Below are positions 1-5,948 of a DNA stretch of 10,195 nt, in pieces. This DNA is from Flammeovirgaceae bacterium. GTDB lineage: Bacteria > Bacteroidota > Bacteroidia > Cytophagales > Cyclobacteriaceae. The stretch is taken from contig JAKEEN010000128.1 in assembly GCA_022616575.1 (NCBI GenBank), forward strand, positions 1 through 10,195, read 5' to 3'. Every line of letters begins with the position of its first letter. The stretch's first letter is position 1. Position numbers and translations under genes: made by a program. The notes beneath the pieces were generated by a model. It had not been told where the DNA came from. It searched no databases and saw only the letters and a list, made by a program, of their open reading frames with translations.

Positions 1-1013
1 CCATTACCTTCACCTCCTATAATAGCAGCATTTTCTTTCATCACATTCACCACATTTACTTCGCCAACGGCTGAGGAGAAATATTGTCCCCCGGCTTTTT
101 CGGTGACATCGCGGAGGGCACGTGTGGAGGAGAGGTTCGAAACAGTAGTTTGTTTTTTCTTTCCTGCTTTGCCGTGTGTGAGAATATAATCGGCAACCGC
201 AACCAGGGTATATTCTTCTCCAAACGGAGAACCATCTTCACAAATTAATGCGAGCCGGTCAACATCCGGATCAACTACAATCCCTAAATCGTATTTTCCT
301 TTCTTAATTTCTCTTGAAATATCAGTGAGATGCTCCGGCAGGGGCTCGGGGTTATGAGGAAAATGCCCTGTAGGTTCGCAGTACATTTCTTTTACAGAAA
401 CACCTAATACTTTTAGAAGCATAGGTACCGCAATCCCGCCCGTGGAATTAACTGCATCGACAATTACTTTAAAGCTTTTGCTCTTAACAAGATCAACATC
501 AACCAATGAAAGTTTCAGAATAGCATCTATGTGTTTTTTGATGTATTCGTCTTTCCTTATGTACGAACCGAGTTTGGTTACAGGCGCAAAATCAAATTCT
601 TCTTTGTCTGCGATTTTGAGGACATCTTCGCCATCCTTGCTGGAAATGAACTCCCCTTTTTCATTCAGAAGTTTTAGGGCATTCCATTGTACCGGATTGT
701 GACTCGCAGTAAGGATAATTCCACCCGCTGCTTTTTCTTCGGGCACAGCCATCTCAACCGTGGGCGTAGTAGACAGGCCCAAATCAACAACGTCAATTTC
801 TAAACCTTGCAGCGTTGAGGTGACCAACGCGCTTAACATTTCACCCGATGGCCGGGCATCACGACCGATAACAAGTTTAGTGGTGCCTTTCTTTTTTTTG
901 AGCCACGTACCAAAAGCAGCAGCAAACTTTACAATGTCAACAGGGGTAAGGTTGTCTCCGGTTTTGCCTCCGATCGTTCCACGGATACCGGATATAGATT
1001 TTATTAAAGCCAC
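1..1013 (-). CDS. glmM: Phosphoglucosamine mutase (alpha-D-phosphohexomutase family), C-terminus cut by window edge
   Basis: Cytosolic enzyme expected to interconvert glucosamine-6-phosphate and glucosamine-1-phosphate on the way to UDP-GlcNAc, and so to peptidoglycan and LPS. 337 full codons are visible and the frame runs off the left edge. I start it at GTG (1013), which gives VALIKSISGIRGTIGG, the typical N-terminus of this family in Bacteroidota; no ATG fits. Visible hallmarks are the phosphoserine loop TASHNP (catalytic Ser104), the metal loop DPDVDR (Asp248, Asp250, Asp252) and the start of the sugar-binding loop GGEGNG (333-338) at the very edge. That loop resembles the GEGNGG type of archaeal and Bacteroidota enzymes, not the E. 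coli GlmM type, so phosphomannomutase or phosphoglucomutase activity cannot be excluded from sequence. It lies 75 nt downstream of the small membrane protein gene on the same strand and may be cotranscribed with it. Domain 4 is missing only because of the window edge. Confidence 0.93.
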   Translation of the reverse strand, partial: MALIKSISGIRGTIGGKTGDNLTPVDIVKFAAAFGTWLKKKKGTTKLVIGRDARPSGEMLSALVTSTLQGLEIDVVDLGLSTTPTVEMAVPEEKAAGGIILTASHNPVQWNALKLLNEKGEFISSKDGEDVLKIADKEEFDFAPVTKLGSYIRKDEYIKKHIDAILKLSLVDVDLVKSKSFKVIVDAVNSTGGIAVPMLLKVLGVSVKEMYCEPTGHFPHNPEPLPEHLTDISREIKKGKYDLGIVVDPDVDRLALICEDGSPFGEEYTLVAVADYILTHGKAGKKKQTTVSNLSSTRALRDVTEKAGGQYFSSAVGEVNVVNVMKENAAIIGGEGN

Positions 1014-1088
1014 AGATAAAAAATTGGGTTAGGGGATACAAAGATAACAATTCACTAATTCGGGGTGACCAGAAAATCAGTATCTGAA

Positions 1089-1325
1089 TTATTTTATTCC
1101 TTTGATTTTGGGTAATTCTACAGGAGGACCATCAGGATTTGCGCAGAGTTCGCCCTCTTTCAATGTTTTGCCGCAATAATTACAGGTAATCCCTTCTTTA
1201 CTTAACCAGGGACTTTGAGATGCACAGGTGCCCCGAAATTCTCCACCCTTAATGAAGAGAAGCCGAACCGACATGAGCACAAAAAAAAGCGCCATCACCC
1301 CTACAGCAAAAAGAAACGTGAGCAT
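1089..1325 (-). CDS. Small membrane-anchored Cys-rich protein of unknown function (78 aa)
   Basis: No function recognised. Residues 1-25 form one strongly hydrophobic segment (LTFLFAVGVMALFFVLMSVRLLFI) followed by positive charge. The remaining roughly 50 residues are soluble and contain four cysteines: one in GTCASQ, a CNYCGK pair, and one in GELCANP. The CxxC...C arrangement suggests a small metal-binding (zinc-ribbon-like) or redox-active knuckle at the membrane surface. I recall similar short proteins in Bacteroidota, usually labelled only as membrane or secreted protein, but I cannot confirm this here. The gene is divergent from mazG (59 nt between start codons) and 75 nt upstream of glmM on the same strand. 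A TAATTTTG box ends 4 nt before its ATG. A real gene is supported by the coherent TM-plus-Cys architecture, the intergenic setting and the absence of a better overlapping frame. Confidence 0.8.
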   Translation of the reverse strand: MLTFLFAVGVMALFFVLMSVRLLFIKGGEFRGTCASQSPWLSKEGITCNYCGKTLKEGELCANPDGPPVELPKIKGIK

Positions 1326-1329
1326 GTTA

Positions 1330-1337
1330 CAAAATTA
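1330..1337 (-). promoter_or_regulatory. Candidate Bacteroidota -7 promoter box (TAATTTTG)
   Basis: Read on the minus strand, TAATTTTG matches the TAnnTTTG -7 consensus of Bacteroidota sigma factors exactly. It ends 4 nt before the ATG of the 78-aa protein, so the transcript would be almost or fully leaderless. I see no TTG -33 element at the usual 19-21 nt spacing, so this is a weak call. Confidence 0.35.
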
Positions 1338-1384
1338 ATGATCTGCCCTTAGAACACCTTATTTATTTATTAAGTTTATCGATT

Positions 1385-2218
1385 ATGAAGAAGACACTTT
1401 CAACACCCGATTTGAAGAGAGACGAGAAATTAAAAGCATTTGATCGTTTGCTTACGGTCATGAATGAGCTGCGCGAAAATTGTCCGTGGGACAAAAAACA
1501 AACGATGGAGACCCTTCGCCATTTAACGATTGAAGAAACCTATGAGCTTTCTGACTCAATTTTGGAAGGCAACCTTACCGAAGTAAAAAAAGAATTGGGT
1601 GATCTGATGCTACACAATGTTTTTTACGCGCGAATTGCCGAAGAAAAAAATATTTTCAGCATGGCAGACGTACTGAATTCCATATGCGATAAACTGATTG
1701 AACGTCATCCTCATGTGTATGGGGATGTGGTCGCCAATGATGAAGAAACAGTAAAGGCGAATTGGGAAAAAATAAAATTGAAAACCGGAAATAAATCTGT
1801 TCTGGAAGGTGTGCCTAAATCGTTGCCCGCACTGGTCAAAGCTATCCGCATTCAGGATAAGGCTCGAGGTGTCGGATTTGACTGGGAAAAGAAAGAACAG
1901 GTATGGCAAAAGGTGGAAGAAGAGATGAATGAATTCAAAAAGGAATTCCTGCCGGACCGGCAGTCAGGTTATGCTGGATCAAATAAAGCGATTGATAACG
2001 AAAAGGCTTTGGCTGAATTTGGCGACCTTCTGTTTTCATTGGTCAACTATGCACGGTTTATCGATATCGACCCCGAAGAAGCTTTGGAGCGCACCAACAA
2101 AAAATTCATCAAGCGCTTTCAATACCTGGAAACAGAATCGGCTAAAGACGGAAAGAAGATGGGAGAAATGAGCTTGGCTGAAATGGATGAGTATTGGGAA
2201 AGAGCTAAGAATATTTAA
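1385..2218 (+). CDS. mazG: Nucleoside triphosphate pyrophosphohydrolase MazG
   Basis: Cytosolic all-alpha NTP pyrophosphatase that hydrolyses (d)NTPs to (d)NMP and PPi, a house-cleaning enzyme; in E. coli it has also been linked to lowering ppGpp. 277 aa, slightly longer than the E. coli protein, with two tandem MazG domains. Domain 1 carries Mg-binding motifs EETYE (50-54) and ELGD (70-73) after the typical CPWDKKQT (33-40). The linker has RHPHVYGD and KARGVGFDW. Domain 2 carries EEEMNE (178-183) and EFGD (211-214). Between those last two motifs is an extra low-similarity segment, about 188-205 (LPDRQSGYAG...), coded in part by a perfect palindrome (see 1949-1963). The ATG at 1385 is supported by the domain start; the SD is weak. 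A TAAGTTTA sequence (1371-1378), one mismatch from the -7 consensus, lies 6 nt before the ATG. The toxin-antitoxin operators begin 5 nt after its stop. Confidence 0.95.
   Translation: MKKTLSTPDLKRDEKLKAFDRLLTVMNELRENCPWDKKQTMETLRHLTIEETYELSDSILEGNLTEVKKELGDLMLHNVFYARIAEEKNIFSMADVLNSICDKLIERHPHVYGDVVANDEETVKANWEKIKLKTGNKSVLEGVPKSLPALVKAIRIQDKARGVGFDWEKKEQVWQKVEEEMNEFKKEFLPDRQSGYAGSNKAIDNEKALAEFGDLLFSLVNYARFIDIDPEEALERTNKKFIKRFQYLETESAKDGKKMGEMSLAEMDEYWERAKNI
1949..1963. repeat. Perfect palindrome CTGCCGG-A-CCGGCAG inside mazG
   Basis: Two 7-nt arms separated by one base, in frame with mazG and exactly covering codons 189-193 (LPDRQ). It is GC-rich in an AT-rich gene and is followed by TCAGG and GCTGG, which look like decayed copies of the same kind of motif. 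It sits between the two Mg-binding halves of the second MazG domain, in a segment absent from the usual MazG layout. This looks like a small palindromic repeat inserted in frame, but one copy cannot prove mobility. Confidence 0.55.
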
Positions 2219-2222
2219 ATGT

Positions 2223-2242
2223 TTACACCCTTTAGGGTATAA
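2223..2242. promoter_or_regulatory. HipB operator-like palindrome 1
   Basis: TTACACCCTTTAGGGTATAA, an imperfect 20-bp dyad (arms match at 8 of 10 positions). It is the first of three related sites upstream of hipB, starting 5 bp after the mazG stop. The shared pattern is TTAYACCC-N-rich centre-GGnnTAA. The presumed binder is the HTH protein encoded just downstream. Confidence 0.7.
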
Positions 2243-2262
2243 TATTTAATTTTAGCATTTTT

Positions 2263-2282
2263 TTATACCCTTTAGGGGTTAA
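2263..2282. promoter_or_regulatory. HipB operator-like palindrome 2
   Basis: TTATACCCTTTAGGGGTTAA. Its left arm shares 9 of 10 bases with site 1; the right half is the most degenerate of the three. It starts exactly 40 bp after site 1. Confidence 0.68.
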
Positions 2283-2302
2283 TTAAGCTTGTATTCGTAT
2301 AT

Positions 2303-2322
2303 TTATACCCTATAAGGTGTAA
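2303..2322. promoter_or_regulatory. HipB operator-like palindrome 3, abutting the hipB start
   Basis: TTATACCCTATAAGGTGTAA, starting exactly 40 bp after site 2 and ending 2 bp before the hipB ATG. A TATATTTA sequence (2298-2305), one mismatch from the TAnnTTTG -7 box, overlaps its left edge. Occupancy would therefore be expected to block transcription start, which fits autorepression. Confidence 0.72.
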
Positions 2323-2324
2323 AT

Positions 2325-2540
2325 ATGCCAAAACTAAGTCTTCCAAACTTCATTAAAGCAAAACGGAAGCAACTCAACTTAACTCAGCCAGAACTTGCTT
2401 TAAAGGCTGGAGTCGGCCTTCGATTTATTCGGGAACTCGAACAGGGAAAAGCTTCTTTGCGAATGGACAAAGTAAATGAAGTATTAAAATTATTTGGGCA
2501 TGAATTAGGTCCCCTTCCACTGGACAGATCTGAAAAGTAA
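2325..2540 (+). CDS. hipB: HipB-like XRE-family antitoxin/repressor
   Basis: 71-aa DNA-binding protein made up almost entirely of one Cro/C1-type helix-turn-helix domain. The region LNLTQPELALKAGVGLRFIRELEQGKAS (17-44) has the characteristic TQ-x-ELA...G-x-x-x-x-x-I-x-x-xE-x-G spacing. It resembles the short Y4mF/HipB-type regulators found beside HipA kinases. Its role would be to bind the three palindromes at 2223-2322 and repress hipBST, probably in complex with HipS and HipT, and perhaps to contribute to neutralising the kinase. It is first in the operon; hipS begins 5 nt after its stop. There is no SD-like sequence in the palindrome directly upstream of the ATG, which suggests a short or leaderless transcript. 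It lacks the longer C-terminal tail of E. coli HipB. Confidence 0.92.
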   Translation: MPKLSLPNFIKAKRKQLNLTQPELALKAGVGLRFIRELEQGKASLRMDKVNEVLKLFGHELGPLPLDRSEK

Positions 2541-2545
2541 CGCCT

Positions 2546-2863
2546 ATGCGAAAAGCTAAAATCTTTGTACACGATCAATTGGCTGGTATCTTAATCGAAG
2601 GTGAAGAGGGATATTCATTTCATTATGATGCTGCTTATCTGAATAATATAGAATCAAAAGCAATTAGCCTGACAATGCCATTAAATGACAAGCCCTACCA
2701 AAGTAAAACTCTTTTTCCTTTTTTTGACGGACTCATTCCGGAAGGGTGGTTGCTCGAAATTGCCGAGAAAAACTGGAAGATAAATGAGCGTGATCGAATG
2801 GGACTACTGTTAGTTTGTTGCCGGGATTGTATTGGTGCTGTGAGTGTAATTGAGGAGAAATGA
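2546..2863 (+). CDS. hipS: HipS-like antitoxin (free-standing HipA N-terminal subdomain)
   Basis: 105-aa protein equivalent to the N-subdomain 1 (Couple_hipA domain) of full-length HipA, here as a separate gene. Family marks are the opening beta strands KIFVHDQLAGILIEGEEGYSFHYD (4-28), then ISLTMPLNDKPY (40-51), LFPFFDGLIPEGW (56-68) and a closing GLLLVCCRDCIGAVSVI (86-102). In the E. coli O127:H6 HipBST system the corresponding small protein HipS is the direct antitoxin of HipT, with a tryptophan (Trp65 as I recall) placed near the kinase active site. Trp68 in the PEGW motif here is the obvious counterpart, by inference. The gene ends in ATGA: its stop overlaps the hipT start by 4 nt, indicating translational coupling and near-equal synthesis. 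It is not a broken hipA, because the next frame starts with its own complete N-terminal domain. Confidence 0.9.
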   Translation: MRKAKIFVHDQLAGILIEGEEGYSFHYDAAYLNNIESKAISLTMPLNDKPYQSKTLFPFFDGLIPEGWLLEIAEKNWKINERDRMGLLLVCCRDCIGAVSVIEEK

Positions 2864-3804
2864 AAACACGTTGCTTATTCTGTTACCAACCACTCGCTGC
2901 TTCAGAGAAGGATTTCCATGCTACCTGTTCAAGAAAAATATTTGGCACTCCAATCCCCCCACAACTTAATTTTAGCGAGGATCAAATGGTACCATTGGCT
3001 GAAAAAATTATCCGGAGTCAGTTTGCTGTTACAGGTGCCCAACCCAAACTTTCACTTGGGATAGAAAAAAAATCAAATACAGAACCGCCTCGATTTACGA
3101 TTGTAGGCTTATGGGGAAATTTTATACTCAAACCACCCACAGCCAGATTTGAATTCTTACCTGAAATAGAGGATTTGACTATGCACCTTGCTGAAATAAG
3201 CTCTATCCACGTAGTGCCACATTCTCTTGTCAGGCTCCATTCTGGAAGCCTGGCATATATTACGCGAAGGGTTGATAGGATAAAGAAAAACAAACTTCAC
3301 ATGGAAGATATGTGTCAGTTAACGGAAAGGCTAACGGAACATAAATACCATGGTTCTTACGAGCAAATTGGTAAAACGATTTTACGGTACTCACAAAATC
3401 CAGGCCTTGACCTTGTGAATTTTTTTGAACAATTGCTCTTTGTTTTCTTAACCGGAAACGCTGATATGCATTTGAAAAATTTTTCATTGATCGATCAGCC
3501 AGGAATTGGTTATTCGCTTTCTCCCGCATACGATCACGTAGCCACGGCCCTAGTTATGCCAACAGACGATGAAGACCTGGCCTTAACACTCAATGGCAAA
3601 AAGAAAAAGATAAAACGCATCGATTTCGAAGAAGCCCTCAGCAGATTTGAGCTCTCGCCAAGATCACGCGAAAATATTTTCAAAAGATTTGAATCGATAC
3701 TGCCATTGTGGAGGGAAGTGATCTCCATCAGTTTTCTTTCCGAAGAAATGAAAAAGAAATATTCAGATTTAGTGGACAACCGATGGAAAAGAATTTTTAA
3801 TTAG
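2860..3804 (+). CDS. hipT: HipT-like serine/threonine kinase toxin
   Basis: 314-aa kinase of the HipA family, lacking the N-subdomain 1 that is encoded separately by hipS. Residues 1-25 hold C5-x2-C8-x11-H20-x2-C23, a zinc-finger-like cluster. The Gly-rich loop is AVTGAQPK (56-63), the ATP-anchoring lysine is probably K91 in FILKPP, the catalytic loop is GNADMHLKNFS (199-209; Asp202, Asn207) and the metal-binding aspartate is Asp225 in SPAYDH. All kinase motifs are present, so it should be active. Known relatives phosphorylate aminoacyl-tRNA synthetases (HipA on GltX, E. coli HipT on TrpS) and stop growth; the substrate here is unknown. The loop has Ala and Thr where E. coli HipT has the two autophosphorylated serines of its SIS motif, so any autoregulation would rely on Thr58 or be absent. 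A GAGGAG sequence inside the end of hipS may act as its SD. Confidence 0.92.
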   Translation: MKTRCLFCYQPLAASEKDFHATCSRKIFGTPIPPQLNFSEDQMVPLAEKIIRSQFAVTGAQPKLSLGIEKKSNTEPPRFTIVGLWGNFILKPPTARFEFLPEIEDLTMHLAEISSIHVVPHSLVRLHSGSLAYITRRVDRIKKNKLHMEDMCQLTERLTEHKYHGSYEQIGKTILRYSQNPGLDLVNFFEQLLFVFLTGNADMHLKNFSLIDQPGIGYSLSPAYDHVATALVMPTDDEDLALTLNGKKKKIKRIDFEEALSRFELSPRSRENIFKRFESILPLWREVISISFLSEEMKKKYSDLVDNRWKRIFN

Positions 3805-3808
3805 CGAA

Positions 3809-3853
3809 ATCAACGAATCAACGAATCAACGAATCAACGAATCAACGAATCAA
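3809..3853. repeat. 8-bp tandem repeat (ATCAACGA), 5 full copies plus a 5-nt partial
   Basis: Five uninterrupted identical copies of ATCAACGA followed by ATCAA. It fills the 45-bp gap between the convergent hipT (stop at 3804) and antiporter genes. The last 4 bases (3850-3853) enter the antiporter gene and include its stop codon. Perfect short tandem arrays can change copy number by slipped-strand mispairing. There is no stem-loop in it, so it does not look like a terminator. Confidence 0.92.
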
Positions 3854-5088
3854 TTTCCCCACTTCCTGCTCAGACTCCACTTCATCAAAGGCCCGCTGGT
3901 CATGCTCGTTACTAAAGCCATGATCACAAGTGAAACAAAAACTTTTTCATTGATCAAACCATTTTCCAGGGCAATCAAACCAAGAATAATTTCCATAGCA
4001 CCCCGTGCATTCATGCCAAAGCTTGCCGCTAATGATTCTTTCCAACTAAATCCGCCTAATCTTGTGCCAAGGCCGCTGCCAACAATTTTTCCTGCGAATG
4101 CGATGAAGATGATGGCAAGGGTTAGCCACAAGTCAAAGTTTTCTACGAAGTTCACCCGCAAGCCAATGGCAACAAAAAAGAGCGGAGCGAAAATGTTATT
4201 AATGAACTGATGGATAATTTCTTTGGCACGCTCGGACAAATGTTCTGAATCTCCCAACGCAACACCCAGAATAAAGGCTCCGAAAATGGCGTGGATACCT
4301 ATGTATTCAGTAAACGCGGCACTTAAAAAACAAAATGCTAACGAGAGTGATAGGAGACCACCCGGCCAGGCAAGTTTTTTATTAATCCACGGTAAAACAC
4401 GGTTAATAACACCTCGCCCAACAGTTAGCATACCGGCAGTAAATCCAACGGTTAATAAAATAGTCTGTGATAAAGGCATGTTGCTGCCTTTGCCGATCAT
4501 GCCAAGCACAACAGAGAAAATCAGCCAGCCGATTAAGTCGTTGATCATGGCGGAAGAAATTACCAGCATGCCCATACGGGTTTTGAAAATCCCAAGATCC
4601 ATGAGAATGCGGGCAATAACGGGTAAGGCTGTTATCGCCATCGATGTGCCCATAAAGAGCGCGAAGGCTAAGCGCTTGCCTTCATCCGCATAACCAAAAA
4701 AATCAGGAAACAGGTAGGGAAAAAAGAACCCAAATAAAAAGGGAATAACCAAGCCAAAAACACTGGTGAATACAGCTTGTCTTCCTTGCTGCAATACGAT
4801 GTGTAGATCGACTTCAAGTCCGGCAATAAATAAGAGCATCACCACCGCTACCTGAACAAAACCATCCAACACGAGTGAGGATGAGCCAGGTGGAAACAAG
4901 GAGTGAAATGTTTCCGGGGAAATCATTCCAAAAACGGTAGGGCCTAATAAAATACCCGCCAGAATTTCTCCAATCACGGCCGGCTGCTTAAACTTTCTTG
5001 CCAGCTCCGCAAACAATCTACCGGCCACCAGCATGATGCCGAGTTGAATCATGAGATTCATTACCTCATGTTGCCCAAGCTTAAGCAT
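3850..5088 (-). CDS. CPA-family cation:proton antiporter (NhaP/KefB-like membrane domain)
   Basis: Inner-membrane exchanger of Na+ or K+ against H+, 412 aa, with about 12-13 hydrophobic segments from residue 10 to the C-terminus. It consists only of the Na+/H+ exchanger domain; there is no RCK/TrkA-N tail as in KefB or KefC. Conserved stretches include PAVIGEILAGILLGP (37-51), MGTSMAITALPVIARIL (147-163), the ion-site motif AMINDLIGW (Asn183-Asp184), GIHAIFGAFILG (264-275), FFVAIGLRVNF (Arg311) and NARGAMEIILG (360-370). An Asn-Asp pair with Arg in the partner helix is the pattern of electroneutral exchangers. The frame stays open upstream to an ATG at 5211, but that would overlap the stress-protein gene by 131 nt. 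The ATG at 5088 has a strong AAGGAG 7 nt upstream and overlaps that gene by only 8 nt, so I chose it. Ion specificity cannot be read from sequence. Confidence 0.93.
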   Translation of the reverse strand: MLKLGQHEVMNLMIQLGIMLVAGRLFAELARKFKQPAVIGEILAGILLGPTVFGMISPETFHSLFPPGSSSLVLDGFVQVAVVMLLFIAGLEVDLHIVLQQGRQAVFTSVFGLVIPFLFGFFFPYLFPDFFGYADEGKRLAFALFMGTSMAITALPVIARILMDLGIFKTRMGMLVISSAMINDLIGWLIFSVVLGMIGKGSNMPLSQTILLTVGFTAGMLTVGRGVINRVLPWINKKLAWPGGLLSLSLAFCFLSAAFTEYIGIHAIFGAFILGVALGDSEHLSERAKEIIHQFINNIFAPLFFVAIGLRVNFVENFDLWLTLAIIFIAFAGKIVGSGLGTRLGGFSWKESLAASFGMNARGAMEIILGLIALENGLINEKVFVSLVIMALVTSMTSGPLMKWSLSRKWGN

Positions 5089-5947
5089 GACCTTGCTCCT
5101 TTCCTGCCGGGTGAACAACCAGCAGATTGCATGGCATATCAGCAAAAATGTATTCAAGGTCATGAGGGAATACCCGATCGAAAAGTGAAAATCTGCGGGG
5201 TGGTGCGCCAACCACTAAGAGGTCGGCATGTTTGCGTTCAGCGAATTTGGCAAGCTCAAAACCCGATTTACCAGAGAGCATTTTTATGTTCACTTTCAAT
5301 TTATCATGCTGAATTTTCGCTAGCATCTTTTCGACCATTTCAACCTCCTGCCGCACCAGGTCATGCCGCAATTGATCATATTCTTTTTCAGTGCCTTGTT
5401 GTGTAGCCGACATGGTGAATCCATACATTTTGATTTCACGAATTACGTGTAGCCAGCTTGATTGATCTTGTATACCGATATAACAGGCAACGCGGAGTGC
5501 GTCCTCTACATAGGGACTGTCTTCGGCATTGATGACAATGTGCTGATACGGAGCCGGTTGCTCGGAAGGCTTCACCAACATGAGTACTGAACAATTGGCC
5601 TTACGCAGAATTTTAAGGGCAACCGTACCTAAATAATATTTAACAAGGTTTTCTTTTTTTAGCGCCCCGGCAATCAATAGGTCAACATTCTGGGTTTTAC
5701 ATACATGTAAAATCCGTTCGCTGGGTTTTCCTTCTTCATTGATGAGGGTAACATTCGAAAGATCAGAACCTGCCTGGTTAAGCGCTCTTTGCAAACTTTT
5801 CATTTGCTCTTCACCATAAATGCCAACGTGTATAAGGAGAAGTTCTGCATTCCAAAGTTTTTGTAAGCGAACAGCCTCTGCCAACAGCGCTTCCATGCGC
5901 GGTGAAAAGGCAAAAGCAAGGGCTATACGTTTAAACATAAAGGTCAT
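5081..5947 (-). CDS. Universal stress protein, two tandem UspA domains
   Basis: 288-aa cytosolic protein with two Usp folds: about residues 5-127 (FKRIALAFAFS ... NCSVLMLVKPS) and about 134-280 (QHIVINAEDSPYVEDALRVA ... PCNLLVVHP). Domain 1 keeps part of the nucleotide-binding loop (AGALKKENLVKYYLGTVA, Gly94, Gly107-Thr108). The equivalent loop of domain 2 (VGAPPRRFSLFDRVF) lacks the Gly-Ser/Thr, so ATP binding there is doubtful. Usp proteins next to CPA antiporters are often thought to regulate the transporter in response to nucleotides or energy state; the 8-nt overlap with the antiporter gene supports one transcript and a joint role in ion or pH stress. The start could be ATG 5947 or ATG 5938 (MFKRIALAF, the more usual Usp opening); neither has a clear SD. 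Its start lies next to a palindromic element that would fold in the 5' leader. Confidence 0.9.
   Translation of the reverse strand: MTFMFKRIALAFAFSPRMEALLAEAVRLQKLWNAELLLIHVGIYGEEQMKSLQRALNQAGSDLSNVTLINEEGKPSERILHVCKTQNVDLLIAGALKKENLVKYYLGTVALKILRKANCSVLMLVKPSEQPAPYQHIVINAEDSPYVEDALRVACYIGIQDQSSWLHVIREIKMYGFTMSATQQGTEKEYDQLRHDLVRQEVEMVEKMLAKIQHDKLKVNIKMLSGKSGFELAKFAERKHADLLVVGAPPRRFSLFDRVFPHDLEYIFADMPCNLLVVHPAGKEQGHA
5096..5101 (-). promoter_or_regulatory. Shine-Dalgarno AAGGAG deciding the antiporter start
   Basis: Minus-strand AAGGAG, 7 nt before the ATG at 5088 and inside the 3' end of the upstream stress-protein gene. It is the best SD in the window and is unusual for this phylum. It supports translation restart at the overlap and argues against the longer start at 5211. 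Confidence 0.75.
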
Positions 5948-5948
5948 C

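Noticed and set aside
2223..2242. Palindrome just after mazG as its transcription terminator
   Set aside because: It has no T-run after the stem and belongs to a series of three matching sites at a fixed 40-bp period, which fits operators better.
2218..2546. mazG and hipBST as one functional stress unit
   Set aside because: MazG has been linked to ppGpp and to toxin-antitoxin loci in E. coli, but here it encodes a housekeeping two-domain MazG and hipB has its own operator and promoter region. Adjacency alone is not enough.
3809..3853. Tandem repeat as a CRISPR array or terminator
   Set aside because: Units are 8 bp with no spacers, and no stem-loop can form.
5089..5211. A longer antiporter start at ATG 5211, adding 41 N-terminal residues
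   Set aside because: It would overlap the stress-protein gene by 131 nt, and the added residues do not resemble antiporter N-termini. The ATG at 5088 has a strong AAGGAG and a typical first helix.
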